DNA from: Paracoccaceae bacterium
GTDB lineage: Bacteria > Pseudomonadota > Alphaproteobacteria > Rhodobacterales > Rhodobacteraceae
DNA: 5,444 nucleotides
Reading direction: 5' to 3'
NCBI GenBank assembly: GCA_007129775.1
Contig: SKUV01000298.1
Span: forward strand, 1-5,444
Below the pieces are notes generated by a model. It did not search any database. It saw only the letters and a list, made by a program, of their open reading frames with translations, and was not told where the DNA came from. Made by a program: the position numbers and the translations under genes. Shown here piece after piece: positions 1 to 5,023 of this stretch (the stretch's first letter is position 1; every line of letters starts with the position of its first letter).

Positions 1-428
1 AGCACCCGGGCGCGCGCTTCGGTCATGCGCCCGGGCAGGGCCGGGCCGGGCCGCAGGATGCGCCGCGTCGCCGGTCCCTCGCCAAGGCCCGGCGCGCGGG
101 TGGCAAGCCGCAGCATCGCCGGCAGCGGCGTGAGCGTGTAATCGGCGGCCCGGGAAAGGAAATCCCGCATCTCTTCACGCATGGGCGGCACTTCGAGCAC
201 CCGGGTCACCGGGCGCAGCCGGTCCAGCGGCAGGCCGCTTTCGCCCGGCCCCCAGACCACCCCCAGCATCCGCCGCGGGCCCAGCGGCACCTCGACGAAG
301 GCGCCGGCAAGGCAGCCGCCCTCCGGCGCGCGATAATCCAGCAGCCCCGGCCCCGCCCCGCCCATCGGCTGGGTCGTGACCACGCCCAGTCGCGTGCCTG
401 CCTCGTAATGCCCCGGTCCGTCCGCCAT
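1..428 (-). CDS. priA: Primosomal protein N' (replication restart helicase PriA), N-terminal part, cut by window edge
   Basis: PriA is a cytoplasmic 3'-5' DNA helicase that binds stalled or repaired forks and reloads the replisome. Only the first 142 residues are in the window; the frame is open to position 1, and the helicase motifs and zinc-binding cysteines lie outside. What is visible fits the 3'-DNA-binding domain: a short beta-rich start (GVVTTQP, about residues 15-21), LDYRAPEG (30-37), a VEVPLGPRRMLGVVWG strand region (45-60) typical of PriA N-termini, then FLSRAADYTLTPLPAMLRL (90-108), which leads into the winged-helix region. The ATG at 428-426 is preceded on the minus strand by GGAAGG (440-435), 6 nt away, which supports this start. 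The gene is divergent from the fsa-type gene, with 73 bp between them. No frameshift or unusual composition is seen. The assignment rests on recalled family sequence features, not a search. Confidence 0.88.
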   Translation of the reverse strand, partial: MADGPGHYEAGTRLGVVTTQPMGGAGPGLLDYRAPEGGCLAGAFVEVPLGPRRMLGVVWGPGESGLPLDRLRPVTRVLEVPPMREEMRDFLSRAADYTLTPLPAMLRLATRAPGLGEGPATRRILRPGPALPGRMTEARARV

Positions 429-501
429 CCCGCCCCTTCCGGTCAACCGCCCCTTAGGGTATGACCGGCGCCGACGGGGCGCCAGAGCAAGAGGTCGAGC
501 C
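429..501. promoter_or_regulatory. Divergent priA/fsa spacer with a GC hairpin in the fsa leader
   Basis: This 73-bp spacer must hold the 5' signals for both divergent genes. The priA ribosome-binding site (GGAAGG, 435-440 on the minus strand) and the fsa site (AGAGGT, 490-495) are clear. Two copies of GGCGCC (467-472 and 478-483) can pair as a 6-bp stem with a 5-nt loop (GACGG) just upstream of the fsa ribosome-binding site. TATGAC at 460-465 is a possible weak -10, but no good -35 stands 16-18 bp upstream of it, so no promoter is called with confidence. There is no T-run after the hairpin, so it is not a terminator. Confidence 0.35.
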
Positions 502-1155
502 ATGAAATTCTTTGTCGATACCGCCGATGTGGCGGCGATTGCCGAACTGAACGACCTTGGCATGGTCGACGGGGTCACCACCAATCCTTCGCTGATCCTG
601 AAATCGGGGCGCGACATCATCGAGGTCACGCGCGAGATCTGCGGACTGGTCGAGGGCCCGGTCTCGGCCGAGGTCGTGGCGACCAAGGCCGACGCGATGA
701 TCGCCGAGGGCCGGAAACTGGCCGAAATCGCGCCCAACATCGCTGTCAAGCTGCCGCTCACATGGGACGGGCTCAAGGCCTGCAAGGTGCTGACGAGCGA
801 GGGCCGGATGGTCAACGTGACGCTGTGCTTCAGCGCCAATCAGGCGCTGCTGGCGGCCAAGGCCGGTGCAAGCTTCATCTCGCCCTTCATCGGGCGGCTC
901 GATGACATCACGCTCGACGGCACCGACCTGATCGCCGAGATCCGCACGATCTATGACAATTACGGTTTCGAGACCGAGATCCTCGCGGCCTCGATCCGGT
1001 CGGTCAACCATGTGCGCGAGGTCGCCCTGATCGGGGCCGACGTGATGACCGCGCCGCCCGATGTGATCCGCAAGCTGGCCAGTCATCCGCTCACCGATGC
1101 CGGCCTGCAAACCTTTCTTAAAGACTGGGAAAAAACGGGGCAGAAAATCCTCTGA
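502..1155 (+). CDS. fsa: Small transaldolase / fructose-6-phosphate aldolase family protein (probably a transaldolase)
   Basis: This is a 217-residue class I aldolase of the compact transaldolase/FSA subfamily, a cytoplasmic (beta/alpha)8 barrel of carbon metabolism. Family residues are clear: DTAD (6-9) with Asp6, GVTTNPS (24-30), the Schiff-base lysine Lys83 in AVKLP, NVTLCFSANQALLAAKAGA (105-123), SPFIGR (127-132) and LAASIR (161-166). Length matches E. coli FSA (220) with no gaps near the active site. Aligned by eye, FSA Gln59 corresponds to Glu57 here and FSA Tyr131 to Phe129. Glu and Phe are the residues found in true transaldolases such as TalB (Glu96, Phe178), so transfer of dihydroxyacetone units in the pentose phosphate pathway is more likely than fructose-6-phosphate cleavage. 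The common database name is fsa; tal may be more accurate. AGAGGT (490-495) lies 6 nt before the ATG. The 3' end carries an A6 run (1130-1135), but the frame is intact. Confidence 0.93.
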   Translation: MKFFVDTADVAAIAELNDLGMVDGVTTNPSLILKSGRDIIEVTREICGLVEGPVSAEVVATKADAMIAEGRKLAEIAPNIAVKLPLTWDGLKACKVLTSEGRMVNVTLCFSANQALLAAKAGASFISPFIGRLDDITLDGTDLIAEIRTIYDNYGFETEILAASIRSVNHVREVALIGADVMTAPPDVIRKLASHPLTDAGLQTFLKDWEKTGQKIL

Positions 1156-1223
1156 TCTTGGTCTATACTCCGCCCCGAGACCCGGAACGCAGAAGCCGGG
1201 CAGGGGCATGATACGAGGCAGGC
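1156..1223 (+). promoter_or_regulatory. fsa to DUF484 spacer with a nested hairpin and a TATACT hexamer
   Basis: The 68-bp gap contains an interrupted inverted repeat. GCCCC (1172-1176) pairs with GGGGC (1203-1207), and inside it CCCGG (1181-1185) pairs with CCGGG (1196-1200). The internal loop is asymmetric (GAGA/CA) and the end loop is AACGCAGAAG. No T-run follows, so it is not a standard intrinsic terminator; it could be an mRNA processing or stability element. TATACT at 1164-1169 resembles a sigma-70 -10 box, but the sequence 17 bp upstream (CAGAAA, 1141-1146) is a poor -35. The DUF484 ribosome-binding site GAGG (1215-1218) lies outside the stem. It is unclear whether DUF484-xerC is read through from fsa or has its own weak promoter here. 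Confidence 0.35.
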
Positions 1224-1946
1224 ATGGCGAACGCAGGACAGGCGGCAAAGGCGGTCAGCGAGGGAAAGCTGCGCGACACGATCCTTGCGGATCCGGGCCT
1301 TGTGCTGGACGATCCCGAATTGATGGCGGTGCTGCTGTCGGCCAGCGAACGCGCCATGGGAGCCAATATCGTCGACATGCGCGGCCTCGCGATGGAGCGG
1401 CTTCAGGCCCGGTACGACCGGCTGGAGGAAACCCACCGCGCCGTGATCGCCGCCGCATATGACAACCTGTCCAGCACCAATCAGGTGCACCGCGCGATCC
1501 TCGCGCTGCTCGACCAGTCCGGTTTCGACGGGTTCCTCTCGGCGCTGGACGGCGATGTCTGCACGATCCTGCGTGTGGATTCGGTGCGGCTGGTGCTGGA
1601 AACCGCCCAGCGCGGCGATGATGCCGCCCTGCGCCGCCTCGGCCATGTGCTGATGATGGCCGAGCCGGGATATGTGGCCCATTACATGAACGGCGGGCGC
1701 ACACCCACAACGCGGCAGGTGGTGCTGCGCCAGTGCGACGGCGCGTCCGAGCGGATGCATGGCCAACAGGCGGGCGACATACGCTCCGAAGTGGCGATGC
1801 GGCTCGATCTGGGGGCGGGGCGGCTGCCGGGGATGCTGGTGATGGGTTCCGAAGACCCGCATCAGTTCAAGCCGGGGCAGGGCACTGACCTGCTTTCGTT
1901 CTTCGTCGGCGTTTTCGAGCGGCAGATGCGCCGGTATCTGTCCTGA
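1224..1946 (+). CDS. DUF484 family protein (GAF-like fold), upstream partner of xerC
   Basis: This is a 240-residue cytoplasmic protein with no signal peptide or membrane segment. The N-terminal part has the DUF484 pattern of a short helical segment with DDPELMAVLL (29-38), then MRGLAMERLQARYDRLEET (52-70), a likely coiled-coil helix. The C-terminal part looks like a degenerate GAF domain, ending in LPGMLVMGSEDPHQFKPGQG followed by a TDLLSFFVGVFERQMRRYL helix, which is the family's signature end. The biochemical role is not established. E. coli YigA, of the same family, also sits directly before xerC, so the DUF484-xerC pair appears to be conserved between alpha- and gammaproteobacteria (gene order recalled, not searched). 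This suggests a link to recombination or division, but that is inference. GAGG (1215-1218) lies 5 nt before the ATG. xerC follows after 13 bp, so the two are probably cotranscribed. Confidence 0.88.
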   Translation: MANAGQAAKAVSEGKLRDTILADPGLVLDDPELMAVLLSASERAMGANIVDMRGLAMERLQARYDRLEETHRAVIAAAYDNLSSTNQVHRAILALLDQSGFDGFLSALDGDVCTILRVDSVRLVLETAQRGDDAALRRLGHVLMMAEPGYVAHYMNGGRTPTTRQVVLRQCDGASERMHGQQAGDIRSEVAMRLDLGAGRLPGMLVMGSEDPHQFKPGQGTDLLSFFVGVFERQMRRYLS

Positions 1947-1959
1947 CCGGGCGCGGGCG

Positions 1960-2895
1960 ATGAGCCTCGATATCTCCCTCGCCGCGCGTCAGGCGCTGGA
2001 GGATTGGCTGGCGCGGCTCTCGGCGCTCGAGGGCGCCAGCGCGAACACGATCAAGGCCTATCGGGCCGATGTGGCGGGGTTTCTGGCCTTCATGGCCGGG
2101 CATAATGGTGGCGGCCTGGGCCTCGGGCCTTTGCTGGCGGTCGGAGCCTCGGACCTGCGCGCATGGATGGCGCATGAACGGGGGCGCGGCGTGCAGGCGC
2201 GGTCGCTCGCGCGGTCGCTTTCGGCGGTGCGCAGCTTCTTTCGCTGGCTGGCCGATCGCGAGGGTGCGGAGGTGACGGCGGTGCTGTCGGCGCGCAGCCC
2301 GCGCCACCGGCGCAAGCTGCCCCGCCCGCTGGCCGAGGACGCGGCGCGCGATGTGCTCGAAACGGTGGGCGCGCAGGCGGCCGAGCCTTGGGTCGCGGCG
2401 CGCGATACCGCGGTGATCACCCTGCTTTACGGCTGCGGGCTGCGGATATCCGAGGCGCTGTCGCTGACCGGGCGCGACCTTGGCCCCGATGGCCGCCTGC
2501 CGGAGGTGCTGCGCATCACCGGCAAGGGCGGCAAGGAGCGGCTGGTTCCCGTGCTGCCCGCCGCACAGGAGGCGGTGGCACGGTATCTGTCGCTTTGCCC
2601 CCATCCGCCGGCGCCGGAGGCCGCGCTTTTTCGCGGGGTGCGGGGCGGGGCGCTGGGCCCGCGCCAGATCGCCCGGGTGATGGAAGCCACGCGGCTGCAA
2701 CTGGGCCTGCCGCCCAGCGCGACGCCCCATGCCATGCGCCATTCCTTCGCCACCCATCTGCTGGCCGCGGGGGGCGATCTGCGCGCGATACAGGAATTGT
2801 TGGGTCATGCGTCGCTGTCCACCACGCAGGCTTATACGGCGGTGGACAGCGCCCGGCTGATGGAGGTTTATGACGCCGCCCATCCCCGGGCCTGA
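1960..2895 (+). CDS. xerC: Site-specific tyrosine recombinase XerC
   Basis: XerC acts with XerD at dif to resolve chromosome dimers before division, under control of FtsK. The 311-residue protein has an N-terminal SAM-like core-binding domain (about 10-105, with SANTIKAYRADVAGFLAF at 27-44) and a C-terminal catalytic domain (about 120-305). All six catalytic positions are present: Arg162 (GCGLRISEAL), Lys189 (TGKGGKER), His257 and Arg260 (TPHAMRHSFATHLL), His283 (LLGHASLSTTQAY) and nucleophile Tyr292. The His283-Tyr292 spacing of 9 matches E. coli XerD. The position after DUF484 favours XerC over XerD or a phage integrase, and no integrase-associated att repeats or cargo genes are nearby. A Gly-rich stretch (49-57) extends an N-terminal loop. 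The ATG lies 13 bp after the DUF484 stop with no clear Shine-Dalgarno (GCGCGGGCG), which suggests translational coupling. The 3' end faces the dksA-like gene. Confidence 0.94.
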   Translation: MSLDISLAARQALEDWLARLSALEGASANTIKAYRADVAGFLAFMAGHNGGGLGLGPLLAVGASDLRAWMAHERGRGVQARSLARSLSAVRSFFRWLADREGAEVTAVLSARSPRHRRKLPRPLAEDAARDVLETVGAQAAEPWVAARDTAVITLLYGCGLRISEALSLTGRDLGPDGRLPEVLRITGKGGKERLVPVLPAAQEAVARYLSLCPHPPAPEAALFRGVRGGALGPRQIARVMEATRLQLGLPPSATPHAMRHSFATHLLAAGGDLRAIQELLGHASLSTTQAYTAVDSARLMEVYDAAHPRA

Positions 2896-2903
2896 GCGCC
2901 CGG
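2886..2903. repeat. Inverted repeat at the convergent xerC / dksA-like junction
   Basis: CCGGGC (2886-2891) and GCCCGG (2898-2903) form a perfect 6-bp GC stem with a 6-nt loop that holds the xerC stop codon. It sits at the 13-bp junction of two convergent genes, where a bidirectional terminator would be expected. No T-run follows on either strand, so ordinary intrinsic termination is doubtful. It might act as an RNA 3'-end stabiliser or a Rho-linked pause. In this GC-rich DNA such a stem could also be chance. Confidence 0.35.
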
Positions 2904-2908
2904 CTCGA

Positions 2909-3226
2909 TCATCGCGCGCAGGTCTGGCAAAGGGGCGTGAAAGGCACGAGGTCCAGCCGCGCCTCGGCGATATCACTGCCGCATCTAGCGCAATGGCCGT
3001 AATCGCCCGCAGCGATCCGTCCCAGCGCCGCGTCGATCTGGGCAACCTCGGCCCGTGCGGCGGCCCCCATTCGTTCGAGTACCTCGTCATCCTCGCGCTC
3101 GGTCGCGCTGTCCTCCCAATCCTTGGATGTGTGCGAGTCAAGCTCCCGGTCGACCTCGGCCATCCGGGCCAGCAACTCCTCGCGCCGGGATTCGAGCTGG
3201 GCCTTGCGTGCGGCGGTATCGGTCAT
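2909..3226 (-). CDS. Short DksA/TraR family C4 zinc-finger protein (RNA polymerase secondary-channel regulator)
   Basis: This 105-residue cytoplasmic protein has the DksA architecture in compact form. A first helix (about 5-31, rich in Lys/Arg/Glu) is followed by a turn, a second helix (about 43-72) and a C4 zinc finger with Cys79, Cys82, Cys100 and Cys103. E. coli DksA (151 aa) has an extra N-terminal region missing here. The coiled-coil tip reads DWEDSA (36-41), which keeps the DxxDxA pattern of E. coli DksA Asp71, Asp74 and Ala76, the residues needed for action on RNA polymerase. Real DksA-like activity with ppGpp is therefore plausible. A small DksA-like protein with this role has been described in Rhodobacter sphaeroides (recalled); orthology was not tested. 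The ATG (3226-3224) has a strong Shine-Dalgarno GGGAGG (3237-3232) 5 nt upstream. The gene stands alone on the minus strand, convergent with xerC and divergent from ybgC, with an Fnr-type box upstream. Confidence 0.92.
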   Translation of the reverse strand: MTDTAARKAQLESRREELLARMAEVDRELDSHTSKDWEDSATEREDDEVLERMGAAARAEVAQIDAALGRIAAGDYGHCARCGSDIAEARLDLVPFTPLCQTCAR

Positions 3227-3277
3227 GTGCGCCTCCCTTTGCGGCCGTCAGGCTAGGATGGCCGACGGGCGGAAACA

Positions 3278-3291
3278 TTGATCGGTGTCAA
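3278..3291. promoter_or_regulatory. Candidate Fnr/FixK-type (Crp-Fnr family) operator TTGATCGGTGTCAA
   Basis: The 14-mer TTGAT-CGGT-GTCAA matches the Fnr-family consensus TTGAT-N4-ATCAA at 9 of 10 defined positions; the second half-site reads TTGAC on the other strand. It lies in the only divergent spacer here that faces two likely regulated units, ending 42 bp before the ybgC ATG and 51 bp before the dksA-like ATG. In Rhodobacteraceae such boxes bind FnrL, or nitrogen-oxide sensors such as NnrR/Dnr, to switch genes with oxygen or nitric oxide. The minus strand also reads TTGACA (3291-3286), a perfect -35 hexamer, inside the box, but no -10 appears at 17-18 bp (CCGTCG, CGTCGG). The 14-mer may therefore be an operator, a -35 element or both. 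No binding evidence is available. Confidence 0.5.
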
Positions 3292-3333
3292 GGCACGATT
3301 GCCCGCAGCAGCGCGCCGCGCTATCGAAAGGCG

Positions 3334-3747
3334 ATGAGCCACAGCCTGTCCCTGCGCGTCTATTACGAGGATACCGATCTTGCGGGGATCGTCTATTATG
3401 CGAATTACCTGAAGTTCATCGAACGGGGGCGCAGCGAATGGGTGCGCGGACTCGGGCTCGACCAGACCGAGTTGCGCGCGGGCGAGGGTCTTGTCTTCGC
3501 CGTGCGCCGGATCGAGGCCGATTACCTGCGCCCGGCCCGTTTCGACGACATGCTGGAGGTCACGACCGCCCCCGAGGGCCTGACGCCGGCGCGAATCACC
3601 CTGCTGCAGCAGGTCACGCGCGGCGCGGAGCTTCTGTTTTCGGCCCGTGTGACGCTGGTTTGCCTCGGCCCCGGCGACCGCCCGCGCCGTCTGCCCGAGG
3701 CGCTGCGCCGGCGAATGGCCACACTAGCGCAAAAAACCGCGCAATGA
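3334..3747 (+). CDS. ybgC: Tol-Pal-associated acyl-CoA thioesterase YbgC (hotdog fold)
   Basis: This 137-residue 4HBT/hotdog thioesterase hydrolyses acyl-CoA thioesters (acyl-ACP is also reported to interact with the E. coli protein) in the cytoplasm. The family signature VYYEDTDLAGIVYYANYLKFIERGRSEW runs from residue 9; Asp15 aligns with catalytic Asp18 of E. coli YbgC. Tyr22 stands where E. coli has His25. YLRPARFDDMLEV (64-76) is the second conserved block. Length matches the family (about 134). The same frame stays open far upstream to 3055, but that part overlaps the dksA-like gene, is Arg/Pro-rich and has no YbgC similarity, so the ATG at 3334 is chosen. GAAAGG (3326-3331) is only 2 nt from this ATG, a tight spacing. 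A small hairpin AGCGC/GCGCT (3310-3322) precedes it. tolQ follows after 91 bp, the usual ybgC-tolQRAB-pal order. An A6 run (3731-3736) lies near the stop. Confidence 0.92.
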   Translation: MSHSLSLRVYYEDTDLAGIVYYANYLKFIERGRSEWVRGLGLDQTELRAGEGLVFAVRRIEADYLRPARFDDMLEVTTAPEGLTPARITLLQQVTRGAELLFSARVTLVCLGPGDRPRRLPEALRRRMATLAQKTAQ

Positions 3748-3757
3748 CGCGTATGTG

Positions 3758-3787
3758 TTGGCCTTCCCCCTCATAAAAGGCTAGATT
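3758..3787 (+). promoter_or_regulatory. Possible promoter for tolQRA in the ybgC-tolQ gap
   Basis: The 91-bp gap between ybgC and tolQ is clearly more AT-rich than its surroundings. TTGGCC (3758-3763) and TAGATT (3782-3787) could serve as -35 and -10 with an 18-bp spacer. The match is partial, and the start of transcription is inferred only. GCCTT (3761-3765) and AAGGC (3777-3781) could also pair as a weak 5-bp hairpin in the spacer, without a following T-run. GATTC (3784-3788), a GANTC site of the alphaproteobacterial CcrM methylase, overlaps the proposed -10. If the promoter is real, tolQRA would have its own transcription start in addition to read-through from ybgC. Confidence 0.35.
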
Positions 3788-3838
3788 CCTCCGTAATAGA
3801 GCCGCCATTCAGGGGGCCATCAGTGAACGAGCAGGCAA

Positions 3839-4534
3839 ATGGATACCGACACTCTTGGTGGCGCGCAGGAGATTGATTTCTCCTTGCTCGCCTTGTTCAT
3901 GCGCGCCGATATCGTCGTGCAACTGGTCATGGTGGTGCTGATCCTCGCCTCGATCTGGTCGTGGGGCATCATCATCCAGAAATTGATCAACTATCGCCGC
4001 GCCCGGGCCGAAGCGGCCGCATTCGATGCGGCCTTCTGGTCGGGCGAGCCGCTGGACGAGCTGCACGAACGCCTCGGCCCCGAGCCTGTCACCCCCTCGG
4101 GTCGGGTGTTTTCCGCCGGCATCGCCGAATGGCAGCAAAGCCACCGGCAGGACGGCGGGCTGATCGCGGGCGCGCAAAGCCGGATCGACCGGTCGATGGA
4201 TGTGGCCATCGCGCGGGAATCGCAGGTCCATGGCTCGAACCTCGGGATCCTCGCCTCCGTTGGCTCGGCCTCACCCTTCATCGGGCTTTTCGGCACGGTC
4301 TGGGGGATCAAGAACGCCTTCGAGGATATCGCGCTGGCACAGGATACCAACCTTGCCGTCGTGGCCCCGGGCATCGCCGAGGCGCTGCTGGCCACCGGGC
4401 TCGGCCTGCTGGCCGCGATTCCGGCGACGATCTTCTACAACAAGCTGTCGGGCGACAGCGATGCGCTGACCTCGGGCTACGAGGGCTTCGCCGACGAATT
4501 CTCCACCATCCTGTCGCGCCAGCTGGACGCCTGA
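3839..4534 (+). CDS. tolQ: Tol-Pal system inner-membrane proton-channel subunit TolQ
   Basis: TolQ (MotA/TolQ/ExbB family) forms, with TolR, the inner-membrane proton-driven motor that energises TolA for outer-membrane constriction at division. The 231-residue protein shows three membrane segments: about 24-46 (IVVQLVMVVLILASIWSWGI), 135-157 (ending IGLFGTVWGI, 148-157) and 173-200 (EALLATGLGLLAAIPATIF). A large cytoplasmic loop lies between the first two (47-134). The conserved threonines Thr153 and Thr186 align with the polar residues lining the E. coli channel (Thr145, Thr178). Length matches E. coli TolQ (230). The ATG at 3839 fits the family N-terminus (EIDFSLLALF), but the Shine-Dalgarno is weak (AGG at 3833-3835, 3 nt away). 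A GTG at 3823 is out of frame and cannot be the start. tolR follows 3 bp after the stop, so tight coupling is likely. Confidence 0.96.
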   Translation: MDTDTLGGAQEIDFSLLALFMRADIVVQLVMVVLILASIWSWGIIIQKLINYRRARAEAAAFDAAFWSGEPLDELHERLGPEPVTPSGRVFSAGIAEWQQSHRQDGGLIAGAQSRIDRSMDVAIARESQVHGSNLGILASVGSASPFIGLFGTVWGIKNAFEDIALAQDTNLAVVAPGIAEALLATGLGLLAAIPATIFYNKLSGDSDALTSGYEGFADEFSTILSRQLDA

Positions 4535-4537
4535 GCC

Positions 4538-5002
4538 ATGGCCGTGCATCTCATCGCCAAGGACGGTGGAGGCGGGCGGCGCGGGCGGCGCCGGGGGCGC
4601 ACCAAGCCGATGTCGGAAATCAACGTCACGCCTTTCGTGGACGTGATGCTGGTGCTGCTGATCATCTTCATGGTCGCCGCGCCGATGCTGACGGTGGGGG
4701 TGCCGGTCGAACTGCCGCGCACCGCCGCCGGGGCGTTGCCGGCCGAGCAGGAAGAGCCGCTGACGGTCACCCTGACGGCCGAAGGTGCGGTGCTTATCCA
4801 GACGACAGAGATCGCGCGGTCCGAGCTGATCCCCCGGCTGCGCGCCGTCGCTGCCGAAAGGCGGGGCGACAAGGTCTTTCTGCGCGCCGATGGCGCCATT
4901 CCCTATGCACGGGTGGCGGAGGTGATGGGGGCGCTCAACGCCGGGGGGTTTCGCAACATCGGGCTTGTCACGGAAAGTGGCGGCCCCGATCTGGACGGAT
5001 AG
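4538..5002 (+). CDS. tolR: Tol-Pal system inner-membrane protein TolR
   Basis: TolR (ExbD/TolR family) is the single-pass partner of TolQ; its transmembrane aspartate carries the protons that drive the motor, and its periplasmic domain regulates peptidoglycan contact. In the 154-residue protein a Gly/Arg-rich cytoplasmic N-terminus (9-22) precedes EINVTPFVDVMLVLLIIFMV (27-46). Asp35 aligns with the essential Asp23 of E. coli TolR. The membrane segment runs to about residue 54, and a periplasmic domain of about 95 residues follows (LTVTLTAEGAVLIQ, VFLRADGAIPYARVAEVMGALNAGG). The strongly positive N-terminus fits inside orientation. The ATG is 3 bp after tolQ and lacks a good Shine-Dalgarno, as expected for translational coupling. 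Met25 is an alternative start, but it would remove the basic leader that its relatives also have. Confidence 0.95.
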   Translation: MAVHLIAKDGGGGRRGRRRGRTKPMSEINVTPFVDVMLVLLIIFMVAAPMLTVGVPVELPRTAAGALPAEQEEPLTVTLTAEGAVLIQTTEIARSELIPRLRAVAAERRGDKVFLRADGAIPYARVAEVMGALNAGGFRNIGLVTESGGPDLDG

Positions 5003-5023
5003 GCGGCAGGAGCCGCAGGCGAT

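Noticed and set aside
31..53. GGGCC-rich short repeat inside priA
   Set aside because: It is explained by Pro/Gly/Arg codons in GC-rich coding sequence, with no regular unit beyond two or three copies.
1118..1135. TTAA followed by an A-rich stretch as a CtrA-type box
   Set aside because: The second TTAA half is missing at the 7-bp spacing, and the stretch is coding sequence at the end of fsa.
454..1248. A 264-codon minus-strand frame over fsa
   Set aside because: Antisense shadow of a gene with full catalytic motifs; no family features of its own.
1960..2895. The tyrosine recombinase as a phage or island integrase
   Set aside because: Its size, the GCGLRISEAL, TGKGGKER and LLGHASLSTTQAY motifs, and its place after DUF484 fit XerC; no tRNA, direct repeats or foreign genes lie nearby.
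1867..3141. A 424-codon open frame on the minus strand across xerC and into the dksA-like gene
   Set aside because: It is Arg/Pro/His-rich with no domain pattern, lies antisense to a clearly recognised xerC, and long stop-free antisense frames are normal at this GC content.
3290..3306. GGCACGATTGC as a sigma-54 -24/-12 promoter
   Set aside because: The GG and GC elements are not 10 bp apart as sigma-54 requires.
3055..3333. Upstream in-frame extension of ybgC
   Set aside because: It overlaps the dksA-like gene, is Arg/Pro/Cys-rich, and the YbgC family begins about where the ATG at 3334 places it.
3731..3736. A6 run near the end of ybgC (and a similar one at 1130-1135 in fsa) as a programmed slippage site
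   Set aside because: Both lie close to intact stop codons, and an alternative frame would change only a few terminal residues; no downstream product would be made.
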